From Elysia marginata (lineage: Eukaryota; Mollusca; Gastropoda; Plakobranchidae), in NCBI GenBank assembly GCA_019649035.1, contig BMAT01000071.1, positions 282,841 through 316,424 on the forward strand: a DNA stretch of 33,584 bases, read 5' to 3'. The position numbers and the translations under genes are program-made. Below, one piece after another: positions 1 to 11,816 of the stretch. How positions within the stretch are numbered: position 1 is the stretch's first letter; each line of letters starts with the position of its first letter. The notes below the pieces were generated by a model, which searched no databases, was not told the DNA's origin, and was given only the letters and a program-made list of their open reading frames with translations.

Positions 1-363
1 AAAAAAAAAATAGGTCAAATTTGATCAAAACGAAACATTACCATAATCACCATGAAGGTGGTTGACTCGAAAGCTTTTTCTTAAATAAAAAAGCAAAATT
101 GTGAGAATAGGTTTTTGGGTATCGTAACTAATATAGTTGCGCAGTGAACATCTGTATTAATTACATAAACAATATATGGAAGGAGGGAGGGGCAGAATAG
201 CCGTAGACTAGAGAAAGAAATCTATATATCAATCGTTTGGTTTTTCTAAACGCTTGCATGCAATACGGTTTTGGTTTATAATCTTACCATAATAAATATA
301 ATGTAGGACACACGACTAGATAGACAGGTAAATGAATGCTAAATAGATAGATTGACAGCTAGA

Positions 364-398
364 TTGGTTGATCGACTGACTCATTAATAGATAGATGA

Positions 399-436
<38 letters not shown>
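364..436. repeat. GATA/ATAG microsatellite, left of hairpin
   Basis: Imperfect then perfect GATA repeats, becoming a clean (ATAG)n tract from about 399 to 436. Confidence 0.9.
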
Positions 437-438
<2 letters not shown>

Positions 439-501
439 TTTGCAGGTAAATATTTGCAGTACAAGGTTAAACAGTGCTCAACGGATGGAGCGAATTATAC
501 T

Positions 502-788
502 AACTAGATTTTTACCTGAAAATTCTGACAGTCGTTGCCGTTACAACATTGTTTCCCTAAGCCAGTCGGCCTAATTGGCGTCCTGTCCAAGTTCATCAGA
601 CGGACATGATTGTGAATAATCTTGAAGTTGTTGTGAATCCTACTTCAGTTTTTTTCTTCAAGATTATTCACAATCAACAATTATGTCCGTCTGATAAACT
701 TGGCCAGGACGCCAATTAGGCCGACTGGCTTAGGGAAACAATGTTGTAACGGCAACGACTGTCAGAATTTTCAGGTAAAAATCTAGTT
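502..788. mobile_element. Long foldback (hairpin) element
   Basis: Arms 502-627 and 656-788 are near-perfect inverted repeats; the right arm has 7 extra nt. The loop is 28 nt. The arm ends read AACTAGATTTTTACCTG and its complement. No coding sequence. The high arm identity suggests recent insertion or active conversion. GATA microsatellites lie on both sides. Confidence 0.85.
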
Positions 789-789
789 T

Positions 790-791
790 AT

Positions 792-852
<61 letters not shown>

Positions 853-862
853 CAGACAGTTA
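790..862. repeat. GATA/ATAG microsatellite, right of hairpin
   Basis: A clean (ATAG)n tract begins directly after the right arm of the hairpin and ends in GACAGACAG. Confidence 0.9.
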
Positions 863-1014
863 TGTAAGTAGATAGATTAATTAAGGCAGGCAACAGATGG
901 CCAATAGACAAAAAGTCAGACTATTCAGTGAGCCAGATAGAGAAACAGAAAGATATAAAAAGACGAAAAGCAATAAGCCTAAGTAACACGATTGTAGTGG
1001 CGTTGTAGCCTTAC

Positions 1015-1090
1015 CTTGCACTTTTTCATCTGAAAAGATATGTTTCTTTGTTAATTTCTTCGGTTTGCGCCGTTGAACACGTTCTGACGC
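1015..1090 (-). CDS. Possible single exon of a different minus-strand gene
   Basis: A 76-nt open stretch bordered by TCTTGAAACAG and GTAAGG on the minus strand. It would encode ASERVQRRKPKKLTKK then HIFSDEKVQ, a lysine-rich segment of no recognised family. No partner exon could be joined to it in the next 10 kb, and the window ends 1 kb downstream. It could be the edge of a neighbouring gene or chance. Confidence 0.25.
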
Positions 1091-1099
1091 CTGTTTCAA

Positions 1100-2990
1100 G
1101 AAGAAAAAAATAAGACAGAGGATGACGGAAAAGAATCATTGGTTTGTCGTATTTCTTAGAATTAACATTTTAAAACATTATAATTATAGAGTGACTGCTT
1201 ACTTAAAACTTTTTTCTTTAAAATACAGAAAGCCAAAAAATGAGGAGAGGAAAACTAACCATAACTAACAGCGAGAGGAATCAGAGGATAGAGACAAATA
1301 GAAGAAAAGCGAATACTAAGGTGAAGAAGAGGAATTAAATTTCAAAAAGAAAGCTGTTAGTCTTGCATTACTTTCATGAAACGATAGGTATATGTGCTCA
1401 ATTAAAAAAGCAACTAACTTCGAGTGAAACTTCCTTTACAGTTTTATACACTGTTTCACTAACCTTAAAGTTCTATTTTCTAGTCTAAACCTTTTGGTAC
1501 GACCTACTTAGGGCCTGACAGGTACTGTGAGTAAAAGTTTAACACACATTCTCCTGCGCAGGCCTGCAGAGATGGATTTCAACACTTTTCTTACTGCGTA
1601 CTTATAATATTAGATCTGTTGCTTGTAGGCCTAATTTGAAAGATTTCAGATTTCAATACTCTTGCAACTTTTAGAGGCTAAAAATACTTCATGATTCTTT
1701 CTAAATGACTATTTCTGTCTGTCTGTATACTTTTTAGATCTAGATCCAAAAGGTTAATAACTTAATGTGTACGAAAATTATTTTCAAAACTTGCTAAAAA
1801 AAAATTTAATTCAGCCGGATGGCTCATAAAAAGGTTTGATAGATTATAAATGCCTGTTTAGTTTCAGCAGAGAGATTAAAAATGCTTCTTTTTGCCGACT
1901 GCTTTTCTGGGGTTTTTTTCCTGCATGTTTAAAATCTTTAAAAAATCACGGTACTTTCTTAGTTTCTTTAATATGCACGCATATCATAAAAGCATCGGCA
2001 AGAATTTTAGGGGACAACCAACTACTGGTACCCGTATGCGTAATATATTTTCCTCTATCTTACTAATAATACACCAATATCTGCCAAGGTTTACCAAACT
2101 GTCTGTCCATGGGCGTGATTATATTTGGTGTGTGTGTGTGTGGGGGGGGGGGTGACGTTAAAGCCATCGCATGCCATTTCGTTTTCGCTGTGCAAAAAAA
2201 AAAAAAAAATGAAAAAAAAAAACGAAAGAGAAGTTATAACATTAACAGTGTATTGTACAACACATCTAAATCTTAGACCCAAGATTCATATAATTTTTTT
2301 ACAAACATGTTACTAAAACAAGGTCTTGGGTATTGAACTTGAAGGCAAACGTAAAGTAACAATTCAGGCAAACAATTTTTTTTGTAATACTATAGTACTT
2401 ACCATTATAAATAGAGTAATACTGTATCTCGTTGGGTTGATGGAATGCTGAAGAATCTAAAGTGGAAAAATTCTATTACAGTGTGAAAAGTCTCAATTTA
2501 AGCTTAGTTCCCAACGCTGATAGGCACCATATTTGTCAAATATTACGGAGATTCAAACATAAGCCTCATAATGACAAGAGGAAGTCATTTATTTTGGTCT
2601 AAGATGCTATGGATCTATCACTCTTCAGGTATAACAAGTACAGGTATTGGGTACCGTAACTGAACGCTTCCGTCGTTCAGGTAGTTTTTAATTTTGTTTT
2701 TAAAGTAAAGCCACATGAAAGTTAGCCGAAATCATCACAGTAGATCAATTTAAAACCACAGAACTTGCAACAAAATGTAATCGGGTTTTGCCTGAAACTA
2801 GTGAGAGTCGTGCTACGTAAAAACACTCGCAATAAGGGTTGCGCTGATTTGAGAACAATGGGAATCCAACTTGGACGTAAACCACACAAGTCTTCACAGC
2901 ATCTGTTTCAGTCCTAATCACTTCCAAAACCGTTGTTGTGTCGGTATCTCGGGGTAAATAAATCTGGTACCTGCTGCCACTCACTCGACT
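1100..2990. other. Non-coding AT-rich tract with short microsatellites
   Basis: No gene recognised. It holds a (TG)n tract followed by a G-run at about 2128-2152 and interrupted A-runs at 2195-2222. The short open frames here have no family features. Confidence 0.6.
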
Positions 2991-3018
2991 CAGGTAGAGC
3001 CTACCTGCTCTTCCACTG

Positions 3019-3019
<1 letters not shown>

Positions 3020-3075
<56 letters not shown>
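3020..3075. repeat. Compound (CT)n-(CA)n microsatellite
   Basis: About 30 nt of CT repeat pass directly into about 26 nt of CA repeat. Just upstream on the minus strand, AGCTCAGTGGAAGAGCAG resembles a tRNA A box, but the matching B box is poor, so a SINE was not called. Confidence 0.9.
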
Positions 3076-3078
<3 letters not shown>

Positions 3079-3573
3079 TACCACTTTATTTTTATGGCTG
3101 TGTCTTCTGGCATGGCTCTTAGTCTTACAGTTATGTATTCTCTCTCATCCTATATCCTTTTCATCCTAAACTAAAAACCTTGTACATGTATCTTTCCTTC
3201 TCCCTCACTCGTACTCACACAAGTCAAAAATTCAGTTCTATTTCTACCGTTTGTCTGACTCACACTAAAATGTATAGCTCCTGAATCTAGCTAGCGCAGT
3301 GTTGCTACCTTGTATTAGCCACCTTAGATCTAAGCTATTCCCGGGTTCCCTATACCGATCCCCTACAACGCTGTATGCGCGCCTCTCATATGGAATTCTC
3401 GTTAGCGACGATTTTTGAATTTTCATAACGCAGTTTAACAACTAGACTACTACCTTTTGCACAAACCTAGGTCTTGTTGTATTATACTATAGATGGCATT
3501 TAAACTTCTGCATAACGAGTTGTGTTTTGGTATCCGGCTTTGTTATGGATGCCCTCGGTAATAATAACGAAAA

Positions 3574-3614
<41 letters not shown>

Positions 3615-3651
3615 ATACCATGATGATGATAATAATAATAATTTTAATAAT

Positions 3652-3704
<53 letters not shown>

Positions 3705-3752
3705 TAACAACAACAACATTAATAATGATGATGATAATAATAATAATTTTTA
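3574..3752. repeat. (ACT)n and (ATA/ATG)n trinucleotide microsatellite
   Basis: An ACT array (about 3574-3613) is followed by a long ATA array with ATG and ACA variants. It produces low-complexity open frames on both strands, which are not genes. Confidence 0.95.
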
Positions 3753-3759
3753 AAAATAG

Positions 3760-4970
3760 AGAAATTTTTTCAAACCGCTGCGGTTTTGGAAAATGGCTAC
3801 AAAACTCAATTTTGTGTAGATACACAGATGAATTTCAAACGGCCAAGAAAGATATCAATATTTATATTGTACAGAGATATGCACCAACAGCGGACAATGA
3901 GTTGTCTGGCCTTTGTATTGAGAGCATGTTCCAGCTCTAGCTTTGAGATTACATGTAGCGTTAATTCAAACAACCTCTGTCAACTGCCACGCCCAAAACT
4001 CACTCGGTGTAGACATTTTTTTAGGCTTATGAAAGGTCGAAGGGATATAACTTTTAAGTTATAACTATAAGAAACTTGTGGACATGGTAAGCCAAACAGA
4101 TTACTTCCCTTGCTCAAAAGCAGATTAAATTTGCATTTTTTTTTCAGTTTTGTTTTTTTTTTAATGGTATAGAAAGAACCTAATCAGCAGTGAATGAATG
4201 AAATGTTTTACGGCTTGGGGAAAGAAGCTATTTATGAAGCACTTACATGTATTTGAGTGTAATCTTTCAAGATGCAATCTGTTCTGGCTGACATTCTTTC
4301 TTCATATAAAATTTCAAGAAATGGCAGATTCACACCCAAGTTACTTTAGTGTGCTTATGACATTTGAGTTAAAGTTTTTTAATATCCTTTTTGCTGTTCT
4401 ATCAGACAAAGCAATGATCGATTCAGTTACGTAAAGAGAGACTTCTAGTGGCTTACTGGCATTGAGTGATTGACGACGAAAAAGGGTCTAAGTTTTCTCG
4501 AAAAAGTATATACGCTATCTGGCCTTTTTGTATACATATTGTTGCTACAGCTATATAATTCTCAGCCTAATGTGTTCTACTGATTCTGGATATGCTTCTC
4601 AGAATTTTAGTCTGTATTATATATCTTGTGATGTTTTTGTTTGTTGTAAGAATGTTGTGTAGAATTCCATAATGAAACTATTTTGAGTTTACTGTCTATG
4701 GTGCAACTATTTAGTCTATTCAATTTACAGTCTTTGTTAAGAAGATTTTTTTTCCAAGTTTTTAGACTTTTTATTGGTGTTATTTTTGTGAAAAAATCCT
4801 TGTACAATTTTTCCTGTGCCTTTACTAAAACACTACATTCCAGGTGAAAAATCACAATCGCCTTAATCTCTATAACTAAAAAAATATTATAAAGGAGCTT
4901 CTCTCACACAGCTCATTGTCATTGTTACTAGGGTTATTTCACTTCCTGTAGGATGTATGGTCCTGCTCAT
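3760..4970. other. Non-coding AT-rich tract
   Basis: No gene, repeat family or RNA recognised. The open frames are AT-driven and lack splice context or family motifs. The flanks 3080-3570 and 5100-5580 are likewise empty. Confidence 0.5.
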
Positions 4971-4976
4971 GGCATT

Positions 4977-5089
4977 TTAGGAATGAGAATAGAGCACAAA
5001 ATTATTGTTCTTGCCTGCAAGCATTTGACTTTAAAGAGGGAGTTTACAAACAGGAACAATAATTTGGGCTCTAATCTCATTCCCTATTA
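4977..5089. mobile_element. Short foldback element (about 113 bp)
   Basis: Inverted arms of about 37 nt begin TTAGGAATGAGAATAGAGC and end GCTCTAATCTCATTCCCTA, around the centre CTTTAAAGAGGGAGTTTAC. A related, shorter copy lies at 14481-14550. Confidence 0.65.
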
Positions 5090-5583
5090 GGGAAAATGTG
5101 CTAATAAAAATTAAAATTTCTCAGTGTTTTTTTAAATCTACATTTATAAATCTAGGACTGAAGATTGTGCAAAATTTGGTAAGTTTATTTTGAAGGAATC
5201 CTGGTGATTTTAAGAAAAAGAAGCACCCAAACTTTTAAGGGTTGATGACAATGTTTTTTAAAGCCATTTTCAAAAGCTTGAGAAAAAGGGAAAAAAACCT
5301 TGAATCTTGTCTTCTTTGCATTTAAATCGGCAGTTATACCAACAACTTGACAATGTGCATTAAAGTGACATCTCTAATTAAAAAACAGAATACAAAATTA
5401 GTTGTTCTGATACAAAATCTCAAAATTTTCAAGAATTGATTTACTGCATTTTGTCATGAAAGTAACCCTTTAAAGTTTAATTGATTTTCAATTGCTTTGC
5501 TTTGCCTGGAATTTTTGGAGTTTAGAACACATCTCAATATTTTAGTTGTAAAGGCTAAGACAGTGAGAGGGAAACATGCCCGA

Positions 5584-6519
5584 TAGAGCTGGGGTCTGCT
5601 CGTAAAATCTGGGAATCATTCCCTCCGCATACCAAGCAGCTACTGAATTACGAGCTCCTGCTCGCTCGGTCTCTGTGGGCATCGCAGGGCCTCATAGCTC
5701 GGTGGGAATCATTGGGTCTCGTGGCTCGGTAGGACTTGAGCAGCCAAGCAGAATGATGCTGGTATTCCGCTTGCACGTATGACTATGACTTGAGGAAAGA
5801 GAGGGGCTTCTGAAAATTTGAATGCGATGGCCCGCTGATTCATTTAGACAATTATTTCTGTTGTTTGTTTTTTTTACCTCCCCGCCCATTACTGTTTATT
5901 TCCAAATAACTTGTAACACAAACGTATTAGTCTAGCTATTTTTAAAAGCTTTGCAATGTTGGTTATGGTACAGAAAATGGAAGAAGAATTAGATATATAC
6001 ACAAGGAAGCAAACACAGAGCCTAGAGTGTGCTACGAGACATGAACAAGGCACCGGTAATCATCATTTTAAGTTTGTTAACATTCAATGGCATTATGAAA
6101 ATCTATGCACACAGTACATGTTAATTATTAACAATAATGATGCTCTAAATAATTTATGTGTTTGGAAATCCCCACTAGCCCCTAAGCTTAGTATACTGGC
6201 GCAGACAGCAGTCCTGGTTAGCCTAGCCGCTAGACGCGAGAGGCATGCGGCTAGGCTAACCAGCTGCGCTAGCCACCTCACTAATGGGTGACTGCTATCT
6301 GCGGTGCCAGCGATTCCCCTCTCTTTCCTAAAGTTACACCAGCGAGCGGAATACCACTTTACCAGCCTCTGATTGGCTTCTCATGATTCCCTGAATGTTG
6401 AGAATGATGCTGAATCGCCTAGCGGGTACGAGACTGTCAGCCACTAGGGAATCGCTCTCTATACCAGCTCGTTGGGAGCAACGAGTTAGTATCATTCCCA
6501 CGGACGCACCCCAGCTCTA
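5584..6519. mobile_element. Non-autonomous element with inverted ends, about 0.94 kb
   Basis: The ends are TAGAGCTGGGGT and ACCCCAGCTCTA, followed inward by GGGAATCAT-type motifs. Variants of GGGAATCATT recur in both orientations through both terminal regions, like a transposase-binding array. There is no transposase. A perfect 17-bp stem with a 16-nt loop sits at 6214-6263. No convincing target duplication was seen. Confidence 0.5.
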
Positions 6520-7472
6520 AATGTCTAATGCACGGATTACTGCGTGTGTGTAATATTAACTCTTTAACCATGTAACTATCTCATACTTCTGCGCGTAATT
6601 TTTCTAGATCTAAATCTAAGCTTAGATCTACATGTACGGTTGTAACTTCTAGATCGCTGCAAAAACCGCTAAAGAGTTAAATTTAGCTTCTCTCAGAAGT
6701 TTCCTCTACAATAATCAACTTCGGAGTTCAAACTATTTCATACTTTAACAAGTACCTCATCTTTCTCCCCTTCTTAGTTATGACTATACATCGGATGCTG
6801 GGAGCGTCTAACCGAAGATATAAAATGGTGTACTGGACATTGACAGCGTCCAGCCACTGTTATAGAGTTAATATTAAACAATATATTTTCATTCACAATG
6901 AAATAAGGTACACAAAATCTTTAAAAAAAGAACAACAAATTTTATAAAAAATATCTTTATTATAAAAATATGTCATATTAGTTATCAAAAGTTTTGGTGT
7001 TTTTAAAATTCTTACCAATTTCATTAACCGGTAACAACAAGAGTGGAAGAAAAACGTGGACAACACCAATAGATACAGTTTGCTTTAACTTTTAACAAGA
7101 ACAGTAATTTTTGCTTGAGTCAACCTCCAGAGGACATAATCAATAACGACCTAGGTGAAAAAAAAAGTTAAGTATAAACCATATATATGTATAATTAAAT
7201 TTAATTCAACTGAGTTGATTGTGTGTAGGTGTATTACTTTATATTAAAAAAAATATTGAAAAATGTTCACAAAAAATTAAATTCCCGCTAAAATTGGGAA
7301 CATTTGCATCAATTGAGTCAGGTTGAATGAGGCACAAGTCATATTTTGATATAAATTGCTTTCAATAAGTTCAAAGCATTTTGTAAATGTTAATTTTGAG
7401 GCCTTCTTAAAAATTTCAAAGAGAAAAAAAATGACTTTTTTTACAACTGAGAATTCTTATTGTAAAGCAAAT
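6520..7472. other. Non-coding AT-rich tract
   Basis: No gene recognised. Several palindromic AGATCTAGATCT-like words (about 6605-6655) occur here and elsewhere in the window. Confidence 0.5.
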
Positions 7473-7478
7473 TATAAA

Positions 7479-8752
7479 CAGGTATGCCAACTCCATACTT
7501 TAATTTTTTTAAAATAATACTGAACTTTTTTTGCGACTGCCGGCATCATCAGTGGCGCAACAATCGGAGTGCGCAGTGGGTTTGCATGCTACTTGTAAGA
7601 ATTTGTATAGAAGCTAGATAAGCCCATTTGTTTTAGTTTTATACAAATAATTTTCCGGAAATGTTAACTAGGCTAGTATAACTTTTAAATATTTAATTCT
7701 TACTTGTAAAATTATAAACTTACCAAGTACCATACAAGTTAGGGCAGGTAACTAGTTTCTGCTTACAATGCAGATTTATCTAGCATATAGATTGTAGACC
7801 TTGATGCAGTCACAAAACTTTTGAAAAATATCCTCTTGCACCTTAGCCTATCACTACAAACTACATATAACTCATGATGCAGCCTACATGGAGTGATGGA
7901 CTTTTACTCAGTTTAGGTCATTTACTTTTGATTTTTAATAGTATACAGTGGAATGCACGAGAAGTCAACTCGCTTGAAGTCAACTCTCGGTTTAAGTCAA
8001 TACCTCATAATGGTCCCATTTTTTTCCTTCTTTATTTAAGTAACTTTATTTCGCATTAAGTCAACAGCTTCGGACCTATTTTCGCTTAAAGTCAACACCT
8101 CGTGGCCAAATCAAAAGATATCGAGAGACCTCAGATGGGTCTTGGGAGAGACAAAGAGAAATAGCTGAGGAGGGTGGGTGGGCGATCTTTGTTTCCAATC
8201 ATGATTCAAGACACTGCATGCAGCGCTTGGTCGCCTGCCTGGTCCCACTGGCCTGGCAAGGGCTAGTTGGGGAGAGGGGGAGGGCTAGTGCAGCTGGACA
8301 GAAGACAGTGACATATGCTGATTGGTGCAGTTCATTGATGGTTCTCCCACTCCTCCCCAAACCAGTGCAAACAGTGTTCATGTGCACACACCTACGCGTT
8401 CCATCCCTGCGGCTACATCTACGCAAAGCTAGCCTTCATCATTTCTCTGAGTACCTTCCTAGTGGGTACGCTGCGCTCGTTGAACTTATCTATTTCTTAC
8501 ACATCGCAATATGTTGAAACCCCCTTTCTCCCATGAAAATGGATGAAAACCGGAAATAAGAATGTGGTATTTTTCAATAACAAACGTGCTTTCCGTACTT
8601 CGTCCAATTCGCTTAAATGTTGGATGAAAAACAGAGAATAATTACAGGATCGAAACTACAGACCTGTACTGAGCAAAACGGAAATACGGATCTGTACGGA
8701 ACAAAACGGAAAATACAGATTTCTGTATTTACACGGAAAATTGGCATCCCTG
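7479..8752. mobile_element. hAT-like non-autonomous element with 6-bp duplications
   Basis: It starts CAGGTATGCCAA and ends TTGGCATCCCTG (11 of 12 inverted match) and is flanked by TATAAA at 7473-7478 and 8753-8758. CAG...CTG ends of this type are characteristic of hAT transposons, though most hATs make 8-bp duplications. There is no transposase. A pogo-like MITE is nested inside from 7946. Confidence 0.65.
7946..8546 (+). mobile_element. pogo-like MITE, copy A (3' end missing)
   Basis: It begins CAGTGGAATG after TA and carries the GTCAAC-rich 5' region shared with the copy at 13274. It diverges from that copy after AAAATGGAT near 8546, so the right terminal region is lost. It retains the interior that is hidden by Ns in the other copy. 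Confidence 0.7.
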
Positions 8753-8759
8753 TATAAAA

Positions 8760-9151
8760 GAAAATTTTAAAGCAAGTCAATAGAGGATTCTAAGTCTAAC
8801 TAAACATTAAAGAAGTCTAAAAAAAATTGTGTCGTAGTCACTGTCCTTGCTTCACAAATGATAACTAAGGACCAAGCACTTCTATGAGAGATATAAGAAG
8901 TTGGATAGAGACAGATCATATTATAATTCTGTAAGGTTAGGAGGCAATGTTGCATATTTCATCAATTCTTTTCCCTATTAAGTATATGTCATGGTTAAAT
9001 AAGCTAATACAACAAACATATTAATACATCTGTTAAAGCAATATAAATGCATAAATTGTTCCACATAATGCTGCCTTTCCAACATGAACACTCCAGTTTA
9101 AAAAAAACAAAAGCACCAGTAAAACTAATCAACAAAAACTTTAAAAAATAT
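8760..9151. other. Non-coding tract
   Basis: AT-rich; nothing recognised. Confidence 0.5.
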
Positions 9152-9300
9152 ACAGTCGACTCCACTTAAGTCGACGCTGCATAAGTCGATTTTCAATCAA
9201 GTCGATCTTTTTCCTTGGCCCCTCCCTCTTTGGATAACAAAAATATAAGCACTAGCACATAAGTAGATTTTCATATAAGTCGATCTTAGGAAAGCTCATG
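9152..9300 (+). mobile_element. pogo-like MITE end, GTCGA-iteron variant
   Basis: It begins CAGTCGACTCCACTTAAG after TA. AAGTCGA then repeats at short intervals, paralleling the AAGTCAAC array of the other pogo-like family. The right end was not found. A 15-bp direct repeat, AGAACCTTAGGAGAC, occurs twice between about 9400 and 9470. Confidence 0.5.
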
Positions 9301-10155
9301 CAGGCAACAAATATGACGATATTCCTCAGCTCCAGTCCTTCTGAACCACACTAAAGCTAGACAGATCGAGTCCACACCAGACCCATCGCCGTATAAAGAT
9401 CCAAGAGAACCTTAGGAGACAATAACCCGACCAAAGTTGTCATATAACGATTCCCGAGAACCTTAGGAGACGTTAAAGAACCCTGAAAGCAGGAGACAAT
9501 AAACCCTTTAAAAGTAAAACCACACTCTTACATCAGTCTTTGTTTACATATGTGGCTATGCGTAACCCACAAGACTAAGATTATTAAGTAAACAAAGTGT
9601 CTAGACAACACATTCCTCTTTCTGTCTGACTGGTCATAGCTTCCTCCTTCCCACTCCTCTCTCACCATGAACAAGCTAGGCTTGGCATGCCAGGATTAGA
9701 GGCCCAGCGGTCTATTTCACGCCCTGTTAGTAGTTATGTCCCTTGGAAATTGGCTTAAGCAGTGTTGACTTTATTAGATAAAATATGAAAAGTGGTTTTC
9801 TTTTTCATATATTTAGGCAGGCAGCAGTGTAGGCTGTAGGTTTGGCACAGGTAAGGATAAGAAATAAAAATCTAAATTTGTGGGTTTTTTTTAACAATAT
9901 TTAAAATAAATAATATGACAGGAATTTTCCTTTAAATAAATTCCAAGATCTTTGAGGATTTCAAGACCACGATAAGCAAATAGAAAAGTTATATACATCA
10001 AAATGAAAGAAAAGAGGGAAAAAAATATAACTCTGCAAATTATAACTGGTTTTTTCATTGCAAAATTGTGAAAAATTAAATCATGTAAATTATATATATC
10101 TTGCCATCAATTAAAACGAGCTTGGAGTCGCAATTTTCATATTATTTCTAAAGGG
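9300..10155. other. Non-coding tract, probable degraded repeats
   Basis: No gene recognised. GTGTTGACTTTAT near 9765 resembles the right subterminal part of the pogo-like family but does not reach a clear end. Confidence 0.4.
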
Positions 10156-10161
10156 TTTATA

Positions 10162-11280
10162 CAGGGATGCAAGCAGCTCAGGAGAAAAAAGCAGGAAATT
10201 TTTTATTTAGGTTTCCGAGCGCGCGCTATTCTGATTACTAAAGCCAGCCTTACAGTGTCTAGCAAAAACGATTTTGCCACCAATTTGGTAGGAAACTCTT
10301 TTTTTACACAACATCATGTAACACCATTCTAGAAATAACTGGAATAAAAGTCTCCAATGATGTCTTCCTCCTTCATTTTTTTTAAAATAGAAACACAATG
10401 TCAGGGTGTAGATTTCCGATCCAAGAATGTAATTTGAACTAGATCTAGATCTTGACTTGGACTGGCTGCCATGATCAAACTCCAGATTGTTAATAAATAT
10501 TCTAGGTCTAGAAATCTAGATTTTACTGTGTGAGGCTAAGTCAGTAACTGATTAGCAACACTGTTTCTCCATGTCTAATCTAGATGGACAGGCATATAGA
10601 GATAGAGATAGTAGATCTAATCCAGATTTGAAGAGTAAGACTACTATTAAACAGAGCTAGAGAGGTCAACAAGGTGCAGCAATTCATTACAACATGAAAT
10701 ATCACCAAACAAGATGGCTCTTGGCTATAAAAATGAAGTGCACAAGATTGCTTGGGATTAGATCTAGATGTAATGTCAGAAAGGATTATAAAGGACTCTC
10801 GATGTTTTGAACAGTCATAGAACCATGTTCGTATTATCGTAGGAGTGGACTGATTATATTATTAATGACTACACAGAGTATACAAAAGATGAAGGAAAAT
10901 TATCGATAGCATACTTTTACTTTCACTTTTACGCTCATTGGTCAAGAATTACAAAATTGTGTGGATAGTTTCGAACTCCACACGAAAAAGAAATCGGGCG
11001 ATGCGATTATATAAAACATATATAATCGGAAATCGACTGACGGATAAAAAAACGAAATAATCGGTATCGCCATAGACTCGGAAAAAGGTTTTACATTCCC
11101 TTTCGATTTTCCGGTCGTCTTTTCTCGGTTTAAGTTTTTATTTCAATAAGATTATAATTTTTCCGACTTTTTTGGCTGATTGTCTGGTTGAAATAGGAAT
11201 ACGAAAATCGGGAAATCGGAAAAATCGGGAGAGACGAAAAAATCGGAATTCCGATTAAAATCGGAAAACTTGCATCCCTG
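10162..11280. mobile_element. hAT-like non-autonomous element with TTTATA duplications
   Basis: Perfect 12-bp inverted ends, CAGGGATGCAAG and CTTGCATCCCTG, are flanked by TTTATA at 10156-10161 and 11281-11286. The interior is 1.1 kb with no transposase. The right part is built of repeated AATCGG/CCGATT words (about 11000-11270). On the minus strand it carries the nearest AATAAA (11137-11142) downstream of the SRA gene. Confidence 0.75.
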
Positions 11281-11286
11281 TTTATA

Positions 11287-11816
11287 TTTGGAACAAGGTA
11301 TTCTTCTGAGCTTTTGTTACATGGACATAAGAATTTATAATGATATAAAAATATAGAAAACAAGAGGATAATATCTACTCCTAAAAGGCTCGTTTTGAGG
11401 TTCTCAAATTGAAATATCTGCCATCCTACTCACTTGGGAGTGATAACAAGACACAGTGTATTTTAAGAAAACAACACAATCAGTAAGAATGTGGCACCTT
11501 GAGCAGACCTTTATCTGGCCATCTGTGCAAAAATTTTGATTTAGATATAGTAGTTTTTCTTGGACTGGATCTATCAGTTTCATTGTCTGATTCTTATAAG
11601 AAATTTTTAGGAAATGATAATTGAATAATTGAGTTAGGCCTCAAATCCTAACATATCTGAATAACTATGTGTACAAAATAAGGCTCATTTGGATAAATCG
11701 ATACTGGGAATTAAAAGACTTAAGGAAATTTTCTCTTGATCAAAATATTGCAGAAAAATACATGTAAAAGTTATACATAAGGCAAAACAAGAAATCTATA
11801 ACAGTTAAAAAAGTTC
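11287..11816 (-). other. Probable 3' UTR and downstream of the SRA gene
   Basis: AT-rich sequence directly after the stop codon. No canonical poly(A) signal was seen in this stretch. Confidence 0.45.

Noticed and set aside
364-862. CRISPR-like repeat structure
   Set aside because: It is a microsatellite plus hairpin in eukaryotic DNA, with no repeat-spacer pattern.
2985-3030. tRNA-like SINE head
   Set aside because: An A-box-like AGCTCAGTGG is visible on the minus strand, but no convincing B box follows at the right distance.
3487-3940. Long low-complexity open frames on both strands
   Set aside because: They are translations of ACT/ATA microsatellite with no splice or family support.
4607-4855. 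82-codon minus-strand open frame as an exon
   Set aside because: AT-rich, no recognisable motif, and no good acceptor/donor pair linked to other exons.
6093-6291. Open frames on both strands around 6.2 kb
   Set aside because: They mirror each other across the perfect 17-bp hairpin of a non-coding element.
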